Translations under genes and position numbers: made by a program
Assembly: GCA_021613335.1 (NCBI GenBank)
Contig: JAJTWR010000113.1
Coordinates: forward strand, 598,501 to 662,500
Source: Whitmania pigra
Taxonomy: Eukaryota; Annelida; Clitellata; Hirudinida; Haemopidae
Reading direction: 5' to 3'
Length of the DNA: 64,000 nucleotides
In this document: positions 25,640-38,596 of the stretch, piece by piece
How the letters are laid out: the number at the start of each line of letters is the position of its first letter
How positions within the stretch are numbered: the first letter of the stretch is position 1
Notes under the pieces: generated by a model
What the model was told of the DNA's origin: nothing
Database searches by the model: none
Seen by the model: the letters and a program-made list of their open reading frames with translations, nothing else

Positions 25640-27740
25640 TAGTAATAATAAAATGTTTGACAGATGGAAAAAATGTATCGAATTAATTAATTAAAAAACG
25701 AAGCTGTGAAAAGGAAGTGAAATGCAGAGGAGTTTGTGAAGATTTGTTCCTAAAAGTATCATCGCTGATGGGTTCATCGTATTGTAGCTCATTTTCAAAT
25801 TTTTTTCTTCAGTGACGTCAGTATCGTTGCTATTAATAATTCTTTCGTCGCTTTTGTTCAATGCGCTATTTTATGTTCTTTCAAGAAAGAAATTTTCCTT
25901 ATTGCTTTCTTTCGTGAGGCGAATGTTCATATAAATCGTCTATAATTATTAATTTTTTATGTCTAACTTGCCATGTTAACGATACGATCGACTTGTATGT
26001 CTTCTCATAACCTCCCCTGATACCGACACGTCATTAGCCATGCGCACGAAAAAGTAATATTATGAATTATAATTATAATAACAATATTGGTAATAATATT
26101 AATGTAATAGTTACTAATAGTATAATTACTATTATTTATTTATCAATATTAAAATATGATTATTATGTTTTAGTGATGCAACCAGCAAAATCCAGCTTCA
26201 TAACCTGTTTAAAGATCGCGACACTTTTACACTTCTTCAGATACGTGAAGATAAAAAGCATGAAAGAGTAATTAGTTCAATCGAAATATGAGGGTCGTTA
26301 ATGGTGTCTGCCCCTTTATGACCTCGCACCCAAGCGTAGCACAAGATTCCACCCCTCCGTTATCGGCTGATTAAACTTTTAAATTGGATCACGTTCCTCA
26401 CATACGCTTCTCAGCAACTTAAATAATCCTGCCATTCAAATTTCTTCTGAGTTTTGCTGATCCACTCTGAAAACAGTTTCTGCTTGAATTTAAAAGGTAT
26501 TTCTCAGGGTCTCAAAAACTGATAAAGTTTTATGGTAATTCAGTTGGGCTCCGCAAAACAATATTTATGAAATAACTTTCATAATGTTAGAAGAGATATT
26601 ATGCCAAATTCTAAAAATATTATGAGATATTCCAACACATATAAATAATTAATAAGTAATAATAATTAATTAAATAATTCTTGTGATGTCTTTGGACAAA
26701 TTATTCGGCAACAAGGTGTTGTATTCGGTAACAATATTATATACCAACAAATATTTGCTTTTATCACAAATTCACTAATAATGAACAATTTTATTAGTCT
26801 CCGTAGTCATTACATCTCTTCAATTTTTTACAAAAAGACAGCCCGAAGGGATGTACACTCGGTGACGGGCGTTGCCTGTTCCGATGAAACAATTTAAAGC
26901 CTAATCTCACAAAAGGCAAAATTAATCGAACTCGTACACAGCAATAGCAGGAGGCATGTTCGTGACCATATCCATCATAATGCTATCTTAACTGCATTAT
27001 GTTTTTATCACATTATATTAAATTTTCAAATATACAAATTAGTTATAAAATCTTGACTTTTAAAAGTTTTTTTAGACTAAGAAAATAATGAAAGATTGAT
27101 CGGTCAAACACTTAGGAGCATAAAAATTCTTTTCAAGATGAAATGATTACGGGAACTTCTTGAAATAAACTTCAAGTTGGTCATCTCAAAACATGACTGA
27201 CTCATCCTCTTTTAGAACGTTTTTAAGCTAACTCTCATTGAAACGTGATTTTTGAGAAAAAGAGTATTTTCAAAAGAATATAAAAATAGGAATTCCGCCT
27301 CTATTTGTGGGAATCAGTGAAAATCCAGCACAAAATCTTTGTTTACAATCGTCATGGCAACCAGCATGCAGCAGGTTTTTGGCGTGAGGCATCGAAGATA
27401 AATGAAATAAAATACTATTCGTCACTGATTTTATTTTTCATTTGTTGTTGGGAAATCAGGATTTTTTTATAATATTCGTAAAATGATTTAATGAATGTTA
27501 AATCTCTGTCAAATCCATTCACTATCGCCAATTGCTTGTTTCTTGTTAAAAAGCTGTTGCTATGAGTTGATTGCAATGTAATTTCAAAACTGAATGATAT
27601 CAGTTTTATGAATATATTTGCAAACAAGCATTGACGTACATTGAATAACTCAACAACAGAATTAATTACTGAAGAACGATGTTGATGATAATTTATCATA
27701 ATGGTAGTCATCAATACTGATCCCAAATATTGAAGGTTAT
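25640..27740. other. Intergenic, no supported gene
   Basis: AT-rich sequence. The 103-codon minus frame ending at 27415 begins with TTG, resembles nothing I know and has no splice support, so it is not called. Confidence 0.4.
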
Positions 27741-27749
27741 GATAATATT

Positions 27750-27900
27750 TAATAATAATAATAATAATAATAATAGTAATAATAATAATAATAGTAATAA
27801 CTTTTAGTCCATCATAATTATTATTATTATGATAATCATAATATTATATTATTATTATAATAATTATAATAATGGCATTGATATTACTAAATAATCATTA
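27750..27900. repeat. AAT/ATT simple repeat with palindromic AT stretch
   Basis: An imperfect AAT array (27751-27800) is followed by ATT triplets and an AT-rich inverted region that could fold as a hairpin. It is a microsatellite with no sign of coding. Confidence 0.85.
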
Positions 27901-28043
27901 ACAATAATTTTAAGAGACATTTAATGGTAACTTCTTAGGTTAAACTTTGTTTTTATTTAAACAAACTTCTTCGGAATGTTGTCAACGATTGATTTAAGGT
28001 CATTGGTTTCCTCTGCTATTTTCTCTTCGTCAGAATGAAGATT

Positions 28044-28109
28044 CTAGGATTTATAACGTGGTGTCAGTTCGCTTATTTGTTTTAATGCGCATTCTTTACA
28101 ATCAGGTGA
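28044..28109 (-). CDS. Exon-like ORF, possible terminal exon of an unknown gene
   Basis: After a good acceptor (TTCTTTCCAG) the minus strand reads 21 codons, SPDCKECALKQISELTPRYK then S, to a TAG. The same frame stays open past the TAG for another 28 codons with protein-like composition (SDEEKIAEETNDLKSIVDNI). It contains a C-x2-C pair. The family is not recognised. The nearest upstream exon candidate on this strand (28395-28567) ends in a different phase, so the two may not be joined. Confidence 0.22.
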   Translation of the reverse strand, partial: SPDCKECALKQISELTPRYKS

Positions 28110-28394
28110 CTGGAAAGAACTAGAACTATTAACTAAATACGAATACGAAAATATTTTTAAAATAAAATATAAATTTAATGTTTATTATTTGCAGGAGGAA
28201 CTGAACGAATTCTTATGAATAAAGAACGATCAACATTGAAATTATTTCTTTAATTATCATTCATTTTCTGATCAGTTGTTAAAGTGTTGTTAATGTTCCC
28301 TGAAGACCAATGTCTGAATGTTTGATGTTTGAATGTTTGAAAATTTGTCACCAAATAATTTTTAATCGCCAAAAAGTCCTTTGAAATCAACCTG

Positions 28395-28567
28395 CTCTTC
28401 GATGTGCTTGCACGAAAATTACATCTGCCATCTCGTGAACAACTACAAATTCGTTTTTTTTGACGTCGTCCCAGACATTGAAGAACTGGTCAGTGCTGGA
28501 TTTAGGCGTGGTTGTGATGTGCCACTGCAGAGGGGCCTTCATCATTAATTGGGGATTTCCACCACTA
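28395..28567 (-). CDS. Exon-like ORF, possible partial Ig-type domain
   Basis: Acceptor TTTTTTTGTTTAG leads into GGNPQLMMKAPLQWHITTTP, and the frame continues to HRRAG before a GCAG/GTTGAT donor. A short open stretch with AARFTEVVDPVSVLC (about 28630-28675) ends at a donor in a compatible phase, giving a Cys then Trp spacing like the B and C strands of an Ig V domain. It leaves in phase 1, as does the first Ig exon of the gene at 32.4-38.6 kb. No second cysteine exon was found, so the Ig reading is inference. Confidence 0.28.
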
Positions 28568-28699
28568 AACAAAAAAACCTTTTTATTTCTCGTCAGGGGA
28601 ATGGGAGAGGAATGACTCAGAGGCTTCTACCATAATACTGAAACGGGGTCCACCACCTCGGTGAATCTGGCAGCAACATTTTTTTGTAGTCCAAAATTA

Positions 28700-30810
28700 T
28701 TTCAAATTTCTATAAAAATATCTATGGATTAATAATATTTCTATAATTATTCTGATTACATGGTTTGCCTTAACACGCTATCAGTCGATCTAAATGTTTT
28801 CCTTGCAAACATCTTAATGTTTGTCCAGGAAAACGAAATCTTTCTTTTGTCGGTGGAAAGTGTTTGGTCCACTGATGTACGATGCTGTTACGCTTATTCG
28901 TTGTGAAAGCAATTTTTTTTATTTAGGATAGGATACTTTGCTGCCGTTTAAAACAGCGTGATGTGTCTCAATGAGATACAGAAACCAATCTTTTGTTGAA
29001 GGAATTCATTTGTGACGTGAACGGCGCTAGGAGTTTTCAAATAATTTCGCTAAAGAATAAATTTGCTACACAGCCATCTTTCACCAATGATGATATTCAC
29101 AATAATAATATTATTATGTAGTTACAAGCACTAATGTAAAATCAACGTTTTTCAAACCACAAATATGTAATATTAATATTCATATTTTTCTATTGGTATT
29201 TTATAGAATCTTTATGAGGTTCTCTTTGTCAGCTTTCTGGAATGTCGGCCTGTAATAGCGGGCAATTAAAATCATTGTAATAAACACACGTAATTTTATA
29301 AACATTTACTCATGTCAGTCGTCACGGATGAGCAAGAATCGAATCGAAATATTTTAATTCAATCTTTTGTTGAATGTCTTGCTTGAACGCATCACTTTAA
29401 TCTTGGTGGATCAAAGTTGTACTTAGTACCACATCTGAAATCAGACCATTATCTATGCAGATTTCAAACCTACCAAAAAAATGGACGATTCTAAATCAGA
29501 GAGTATGAGGCTCTTTATTGATGTCTAAATGTCCTACTGTGTTCAGCTTTAACCTTCTCGATGACCTTTTTTGGTACAAATTTGAACTTGAAGTTGAAAT
29601 GTTTGCTAATGGATTCTATTTTGCTTTGTGGATTTTCGTTTTCTATTCAAGTAAAATAATTTTCGTTTTTGTGGGAAAAGAGAGTTTTGCTTGAGACGTA
29701 AATGTAATAATAATAAAAATAATAAACTTGAATATATTTATTTAGTTAACATTATATTTATTTTATATTTATTTATCGTTTGCTCAAATGAAATTTCCCT
29801 TTGGCGTTTTGTTAAAATTTTTTGAAGAAAAGGAAGTAAAAAATAATGTAGTTAATGTGAACCCATATTAATGAACTCATATACTATTTCAAAGTCAAGC
29901 TCTTTGGTACATAAAAAATTCATGCCATCCCTCAACGCACCTAACAGGATGGCAGGTCGGGAATTCCATTGTTCAATTAGATGTAATAAGCTATACTTTC
30001 CATCACTCTTTAATTGGTTTATTATACATATGCAAGGATTAAAATGACGTTTTCAAAGATTTGAATTCAGCTTATAATTATAAGTTTAAAGAAATACTTA
30101 TTTTACAACAGAATTTGGATGAATGAAGGATAACAAAAACTCCCTAAATTATCCACCCTTCCACAAGCAGCTTTATTAGAAATGCAGTAATTTTCTCTTT
30201 GGTTGGTGCACATGATGTGTGCTTCTCGAAATCATCTGCAAGATATCGACCAGCGTCCTATTGATCGCTGAGAACATATTTTTGTATCTTTTATCGTCAG
30301 GCATAAGTTTCATATAAACGGTTTTACTCTATGAACAGTATTCATTTCTTTAAAATCAATTAATATGATTTGGCAAAATATATTCTATGCGAAAGTAGTA
30401 ACATAATTTGAGGTGGATCAATTTTTTCATTAATTTAAAAACATCCAACTTCTTAATATAAATAAAACCGACATGATCTCCATGACCTCTGGATTTATTT
30501 CATCCGCGATAAAAAGAAAAATCCCAAACACCTCATCCAATAAATGCTGCAGTAAATATTGCTGTAACCATTGAATAATAAATAAAAAATTAAAGCATTA
30601 TAATATATATAGCTTTATAAATGATTTCTTTCGGGCTATTGGAATGAATTGTCAATAACATCATCCTTCACATCTTCGACTATTTCATCACGATAAAGTG
30701 GCTAATAAATTACATTAATGAAGCCTTTATTTTGATATTATCCATAACGCGTTTATAACTTTTAGATTTGGATTTTTTTTCTTGAAATTCTATGAGCACA
30801 GCAATAATGT
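28700..30810. other. Intergenic, nothing recognised
   Basis: AT-rich sequence with stops in all frames. No repeat family or RNA gene was recognised. Confidence 0.4.
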
Positions 30811-30813
30811 TTA

Positions 30814-31190
<377 letters not shown>

Positions 31191-32413
31191 AGAAATAGAT
31201 GCTGACTAAGCTGTGTTTGTGAATGTCTCACGTTGCGGGATTCTCTCAGGCAGAGAAGGAGGACTTTAATTATTAGGTAAGAATCTTGGATCATCCACGC
31301 CTGTATTTTTTCGTTTATTTTTTTTTTGTCAAAGAAAATAAGCCAAAGGAAAGTAGTTAATTTATGAGGCTGTGCGCAGTGTCAGAGGCTGATGCCAAGA
31401 TAAGTGTAAGTATAGTACTTCCCAGCATGGGGTTCGATTAAGAATTTTATGTTATCGAGATTGAACGAAGACTGCTTCATCAACCACTCCGTCACTCAAA
31501 TTCATTCTTCTAACTGTTATTGGTTTCTTCATCTAAAATTAATTTATAGTTAGAAAGGTCAACCTTATTGAAATAAGACATCTTAAAAACTATTCATATT
31601 GGCTAAAATTTCAAATTAATAGAACGAAAAAGTTACGTATGTAATTTGTGAAAGGCTTAAGAATTTTTGCGTAAAAGAGAAGCGACAATTCTCACTACTT
31701 TTTTAATTGATTGAAAACGTGAAGAGGACATAATAAAAAATGATGCAGTAAGAACGTTGGATTTTGAAATGGATTTAAAAATATATAATTATATACTAAA
31801 AACAAAGTTAACAAACAGAGAAATTATTAAAGAAATACTTTCTTTCGGAAATAGCATAAAATTCCACATGATATTCATCGTGTCTAGGATCATTCAGCAT
31901 CCGAAACCATCGCTGAGCCATCGTCATTTGAGCGATGACTTTTATGCAAATGTAACTTTTTAATTTCTGCGGATTTTGGGCTTCAGTGATGGATAAAAGC
32001 AGCTAAAATATTTGATGTTACGTTTGGTTATTTATTACGCAACATTTATTTTTTCATTCGTCTTATAAATATCCTATAAGTAATATTTATAAATTTATTA
32101 ATTATAACCAAATGTCTAGCTTAATTGAAGCTCAGACATGAAATTATGAACTTTCTGCCGAGAATTTTAAATTGTTTGTAATAATAAAACTATAACAGAC
32201 TGAGACGGTGTTTGGTGATAATAATTATTGTAAAGAGTTTTAAAAAACGTTTTTTTATAACCACGGTTGCCTTTAAAAAGTGTCGATCTTAATGACAATA
32301 AATAAATGTTTTAAAGATTATCTTAAGAATTATCTATTTTTTTACAGGCAGCGTTTCAAATTTAATTGCCTTTACATTTGAGATTTTACGAATTATCTAC
32401 GAGAGTGAAACAA
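31191..32413. other. 3' flank of the Ig gene, no gene seen
   Basis: Contains the presumed 3' untranslated region of the Ig-domain gene. No other coding or repeat structure could be supported. Confidence 0.4.
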
Positions 32414-35400
32414 TCATAAGCTTAAGAGGTTTTTCGTTATTGTTAGCATCTTAATAAAGAGTAAAGTTGTTGCAACCACAACGAGATGGAGGAAGCTGCA
32501 GTTACTTCCAGCTGAATTCAGTTGTTGAGCGCTTGGTCCACGTTGTTGCTGATCTTTGTGATTGTGATGATTATGATGATGATGATGATGATGATCCGAA
32601 AAAGGTCTTGTTCTTGTTGCTTTTTTTCCTTTCAACATTTCGTTGAACTTTTTATTGAAATTATTGTTATTGGTCACGTGGTAGGACATGGAGTCTGATA
32701 CAAGAACGTTTCCATTGACCTGAATCCTAGATTCTGCAAACATAATTATGCAGTGTCGAAGAAATTATTTAATTGGCAGATGCGCATCTAATATTCCAAG
32801 TCACGTTAACGACTTGAAAAGATTTTCTGAAGTGCAAGAAGCGATATATATCGCTTAATAAAACAAGTCTATTAACTAACTTTTAGAATTTCACAGAAAT
32901 TTGATGAGAAGATTGTAAATAAAAGATTGTCACATAAAAGAATTCTTATTTGAAGTGACTTTGCGTTTTTAGCAACCATATTGGTAAATGATATATATAA
33001 TTGGTTAGCTCCTTCTGAAGAAAGGAATGCCTAAATATTTCACGAACTCGCCTAAAAGCCATATGTAGATGTCGGTATGATCGACTATTCCCAGAATGCA
33101 ATTAATGTAACTTATGACTACAATAAATAAAATATTACTTCTTCTTATTTCAACTTGGTTGGTAGTCTCAGCAACATCGTTGGTAACGATGACTGAGTAT
33201 TTTCGCACATCATCAGAAGAAACAGATCGTACGACTAGTGACGTCTGCATTATTCCATTGCCAAAATCCTGTATAAAATTTAATAATAGACGAATTCATT
33301 CACAAATGTTGAAAAAGTTCTATATCCTAAAAGAAGTTTGTAAGATCAAACTGGATATGTGCTAACTCGGTTGGTAACAAACACGTTTGGAAGGTGTCTT
33401 GAGTGTTGTGTGAGATTGGTTTCGTTGTTAAAGATCCAAACCAACGTGGTTGGAGGAGGCCTAGAAGTGACGTTGCATCTCAGCACAACATCGTCGTTGT
33501 CAACAGCAACAATTGCGTCAAGACATGTAACTCGAGGTGCGTCTGTTCGAATGGTTTTCAGTTTACATTTTCCGACAGGTCATGTTCCTAAATTTCTATA
33601 TTTATACGTTAAAACTGTTAATCTGCTCTGAAAAACAAACAACTTATCAACTTCTGCACAATTAGAGACAAGTTTTGATTTTAGAATCGTCTTATATTTC
33701 TTAACTAAATTGTTAAGACAGATAGTGCAGGTTAGCCGAATGGGTTACGTGCCTGCATACGACTGTAATGGCAACAGTCGTAATGTGTCGTGTTCGAAAC
33801 CCAGCCTGCACTGCCGCCAGCGCCATTAGAAAGGAGCGTTATATAAATGGTTACAAGATGCGCCTCTGACGCTATGCATATGGCGCTATATAAAGGAAGT
33901 TACAATAGAGCAAACGGGCTCCGAATATATCTGTCGGGAATTGTAAATCGGTGAAACTTTTTTAAGTTTTTCATAACGATATACTTCTTATTCTTTAAGC
34001 AGCCATTATGCCAAGATTAAACATCATTATCAAAATCACATGGAATTATTAAAAGCAGAAGAAATGCTTCTCCGGACTTAAATCTATTAGGCTGGTCTCT
34101 AGTAGCCTTTTCAAGCAAATCCATTTCTGATGGTCGCAATTAACCGTTCTTTCTTCCATCGAAACAACTTAAAAACTCTAAAAGCTAAAAGTAGAAAAAA
34201 AGCAACGAACCCGATGTAAATCAAATTTACTAATAGAACTGCAATTTAGGAAATAGTTTTTAATCAAAAATAATTATTTTTAAAAGTCTATATTTTTCGC
34301 CTCTACAAAGTCTTAACCAAAAAGCTTTTTCTATTTATAAATTAATTCAACCTCATTCCAATATTTACATGAAAATTCTACGTGTTTGAGATTGGACGAA
34401 AAATCGAATCGGCGAGACAAAAGTTTTTATATAATCACTATTACAAAAAGAATTTTTGTCAGACTTTCTGAGTTGCTTCAAACTTACTTTGTTATGCTTA
34501 TACATCTTTTTGGGTGAAATGATTTCAAATTGGTTTAATGGTTTACTGCTTTAATGAGCCCCCAGAGGGAAATAACGCAAACAACAAAACTGAATATTAT
34601 GCTACAATCACTAGCAAACGTATAAGAAATTTTTGTTATTAAGATGAGTATATTTGAAACTTACATTGAACTTCCAGAAGGGCTTCGTAATGTCGAGGTT
34701 CATACCCAGGCACGGTTGAGATGCACTTCAGAACATTTCCATTTTCTGAGGCTTCAAACCTGGAAATATATATGCTGAACATTCATCGCCTTCTCCTTGG
34801 CTCCAAACAACGTCATGTCTTCCAACGTGAGAACTTTATATTATTTCGACGACTTTTTTGTACATTAATTTTATTGCTTCAAAAATTAAAAGCCTCATTT
34901 GCATAGTATGTGAATTTCTAAATTGAAATCAACAAACTTTCAAAATACTTTAATGTTGAAATATCTAAAATAATCCTAAAAATGGATGATTTATCACATC
35001 AGATTTTAACATCCTTAAAGTTGTAGGGATGGAAGGGGTTTGCCCTTGCACCAGAGCCCCCATCAATCAGTCCGAAAACTTTTTTCCCCTTGTCAGCTTC
35101 TGAGAGAGAAATTGGTGGGCTTCTCCCATGAAGAAAACCATTACTTTGCTTGTCAGATATCTCAGGGACCTCTAGGTAAATCCTGCCCTGTACTTTAAAG
35201 AGTACAATTTGAAAGACACCAAAGAACAAAAGTTGACTGAAGCGTATGGTAAGAGAATAGACAAGTCACTGATTTGACGTAAAATCACTTTTTTCGACAT
35301 TTTACTTTACTGAAAAAAAATTAAATTCCTGCAAGCTCCGCGTCAAATAAAAACATTTAAATGTCTTGAAGTTCATGATGATGATATTCAGGTTTTAAGA

Positions 35401-38400
35401 TCGAAGAGCCTCCGTTTATTTCTCTACAAGTTCTCTGCAAAAGTTCATTTAGTATCTGAGGACATTTACGTGGACACTTTAAAAATTCGCTAACTTCAGA
35501 AATTAAATACCAAGTTATGGGAAGAATACTTAAAAATTCAAAATCTAAATTTAAATTTTTTGTTAAACTCATACTTGCAAGAGGTCATTATAGTTATTGC
35601 TAGTGAAACCAATTTTTAAGCTATTTTAAATACATTTTTTATTTGTTTTTAAATTGATCATAAGACTCCTTTATGAATTGGTCGTGAAGGCCGAGTAATA
35701 GTAATAGTAATAGTACATATTATGTATTATGTTATTAATTTCCTCGGAATAACTTCATAAATCGGACAAAAGGTTGTGAAGACACTACAATATCCCATTG
35801 AAATATCTCCTTCCCAGGGGAACTCCTTTGCAGTGCAGGCAGAGTTGCGAACTCGACACATTAAGAATGTTGCTATTGCCTCTGCACGCATAGCAATAAT
35901 TTTCTATGATTTAAATATAAATTTCCAATCTCTTCAACCACAGAATTTCATTTGAATAAATGACTTAATAATGTTTGAAATTTAACTAAATATCTATCAA
36001 AAATTTATTTACAAAATCAAAAGCCAAACAATAAGAAAAAAGAAAAAACCACGTTCTTAGTCTTTGTCTCACAATGTAAACATAATATGTTAATGTTATT
36101 AAATCTTAGGAAATTATTAAAAAAATCACCTCATATTGTTCATCCATCTTTCATTCTTGAAGGTTACTTTCCGCATTCCCCTGCTCCCGGTCAAGACAGC
36201 ACTAGAACGAAACTCGAATAATGCGGTGATGTCCTGTTTTCCAAGACTCAACTCCAGTTTTGGTGGCGGGTATCCACCAAAAGATATGCAAGTTAATCGA
36301 ACTGGTTTACCTTCGATTACTTTAATAACTGAAGATTTCAAACCGTGGCCAAATGGTACTTCATTGCCGTGGACCACAAATAAATTCTTCACGTCATCTT
36401 AAATAAAATCGAATTCATAAAAATGACTAAAGTGAAACAAAATATGGTAAAATAAACAACTAAAAATGAAATACACAACTAATGACCCCTGACATAAAGA
36501 AAGTGCATCATGGAAGCCAAGATGAGGAAATTCGATGCTTTTACTTCACAAGTATAATTGCCGCTATCTTCTGGGGTGACATCTGGTTGGATAAAAAAGT
36601 TTTTAAATCTACGAATGTTCATTTATAAAAATATTCAGCCTATCATTCATCATTGCATCTTATTAATTATTTTCGCTTGAGCTCGCTCCTTTGAGATAAC
36701 TTTATCAAATAGAACCCTGGCATTTGTTGTTTCGAGGTTTTAAACTTGTTCGCATAAATTATAAGATTTCAAAAGTCAAAATATCTCCTCATATCTATCA
36801 ACATTTTGTGATATATTTAAATTAATTTTAAATAATCTAGTTTCATATTAATTCAGTCTTTAAAAAAATCACTCTGCTATAAAAATATGTGTTTAAGGGC
36901 GTAAAAGCGATTGATTTAAGAGATTTGGATTATAGTCTTTCCTTAATGCTGAGTTCGACATCATCAGAACGTCGACTGAAACATATTTAGGGAAATGAAG
37001 ATGAAAATATTATCAACTTTAGCAACAAGGAACTGCAAATAAACGAGTTTTAGCTACATTTCATTACAATGACAAAAAGTTAGGAAATGTTCAGCAGATT
37101 GAAAGATAAAAGATTAGTGGTTCATTTCAAAATTGAATTTCAAAGCTGTTCTATTATATAGCTTTTTGTAAGGAGTCAAACAGCTTAAAAAAAGTCCAAA
37201 GAATGAACATAAAATATTAGATTAAATAATATCTCAGTACATATTGATCAACAACTTCCAAAAGTTGAATTTCACGTTATTTGTTAATTTGTTAATTAGA
37301 TCGTTGATGGTAGCAGATTTTAATCGATGTTAAAATTTAGAATCTTGAAACAAAAGTGTAATTGCGAAATAAAAATGATACAAAAAAAATATTTTTAAAA
37401 TGAAACAAGAATAACACGAAAGTTTTCGTATCACATTTTTAAGACAATAAAAAAAATAAAAATTAATAATTTTGAAATTTGATGAGAATAATTTGTAATT
37501 AAATGAAAAATAATTAAATAGACTTTTCAATTTATTAACTACATAACAAATTTCGTAAGTGAAAACTGCAATTGACAACAAAATAAAAGAATTAAGTTAA
37601 ATCATCTTTTGAAGCAAAAGCTCTTTTTGCCCATTCCGGTAGTTTAAAACGTAATTTTGTAATTACCTCAATATAATATGAAGTTATGCATCGTAAAACC
37701 AACTCATCCGAAATTCTACATTTTATGTTATTATAATTTAAAGTGAAAGTTAAAATGTTTAGATTTTTAATTTATTACCAGTATCAATCCACAAATCTAA
37801 CACATTATTTGCCATCTAATTCTAATTTAAAAAAATAGTTTTCGAAGGTTTCAAAATCCCTGGCTTTTCATAAAATTATAAATTTCTCAATATTTCATGC
37901 ATATGAAGCCAAATTGGCTTTTGAACGCTTCAACTGATTGTTATCGTAATAATTGACGTTGCCCAGGAACTGAGGAAATAAAATGACGAATTGTTTCAAT
38001 CACCAGATAGACAGGCTTGCTCAAGCACGCCAGCTTCCATTCACTAATATTTTCATCATCTGATCGCCAAGAAAGACGATGTTGGTGATGCTGATACTGA
38101 ATTGCAGGGGATGAAAAAAAGCACTACTGCTTATGCCTATTCTATAATGAAAAAACCAGGTTGTTTAAGTCTTCAAAAATTAAAATTACAGTTTTTATTT
38201 TACTTATTTTTGAACTAAATCCTGAACAAAAAAAACAAATGAAATACAAAAATTCACGGTGTATCTAAAGGGAATATAATTCTTTAATCTTGAATATGAT
38301 TTACAAAACTCAACTTAACCGAAGACCAATTAACTCACCTAACACTGACAATTCGAAGCGATATCTGGGCGGTGACGCAGCGAAAGAAACCTCAAATCTG

Positions 38401-38596
38401 TTCGTCGAAGCAAATGGTTCATTTAAATTTCCCAGTAAGTTGACAGGAGTCCGTTCGTTTAATTGAATTTTTGTCCACAGTACTGGATTGTTGAAAAGGT
38501 TGTAACTATCGGCGTGGAATTCGCACTCAAGTACTGCTGACTTTCCTTTTTCTAATAAGTGGTGTTGATTGTCATTGGTCATGTTGTAGAAGTATC
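32414..38596 (-). CDS. Three-Ig-domain cell-surface protein, probably GPI-anchored (N-terminus missing)
   Basis: Likely a cell-adhesion molecule. Seven exons join in frame (about 447 codons): 38339-38596, 36487-36582, 36130-36397, 34665-34759, 33367-33542, 33139-33268 and 32414-32733. Ig1 shows SAVLECEF, PVLWTKI and DSGNYTCEV. Ig2 shows KPVRLTCISFGGYPPPKLEL and NVLKCISTV. It is joined by EVQYAPRV to Ig3, which has VVLRCNVTSRPPPTTLVWIF. In Ig3 the usual second cysteine (Y-x-C) reads KYSVIV, so the disulfide partner is absent. A His-rich linker follows (SDHHHHHHHNHHNH, coded by an ATC/GAT-type microsatellite). The protein ends in a hydrophobic stretch (FLHLVVVATTLLFIKML) with almost no tail, as expected of a GPI signal. 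The first exon enters in phase 1, so the signal-peptide exon lies upstream (above 38596) and was not found. It may belong to an invertebrate fasciclin-like or similar Ig group, but no orthologue could be named. Confidence 0.88.
33725..33903 (+). mobile_element. tRNA-derived SINE, best copy
   Basis: The head reads as a tRNA-like module. GTGCAGG (33726 on) pairs with CCTGCAC (about 33805), an A-box-like GTTAGCCGAATGGGTT follows the first strand, and a B-box-like GTGTTCGAAACCC precedes the second. The body ends with GCGCCTCTGACGC and TGGCGCTATATAAA. The same module is recognisable at 57785-57945 (plus) and 45345-45490 (minus), and a tail fragment lies near 48893-48940 (minus). It sits in an intron of the Ig gene, antisense to it. 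A-box and B-box promoters drive RNA polymerase III in known SINEs. Confidence 0.8.

Noticed and set aside
27415..27726. 103-codon minus frame
   Set aside because: Starts at TTG, no splice or family support, and lies in AT-rich DNA where such frames occur by chance.
34999..35229. 76-codon minus frame inside an Ig-gene intron
   Set aside because: No family match, no supported splice sites in frame with the Ig exons, and the text looks like degraded repeat sequence.
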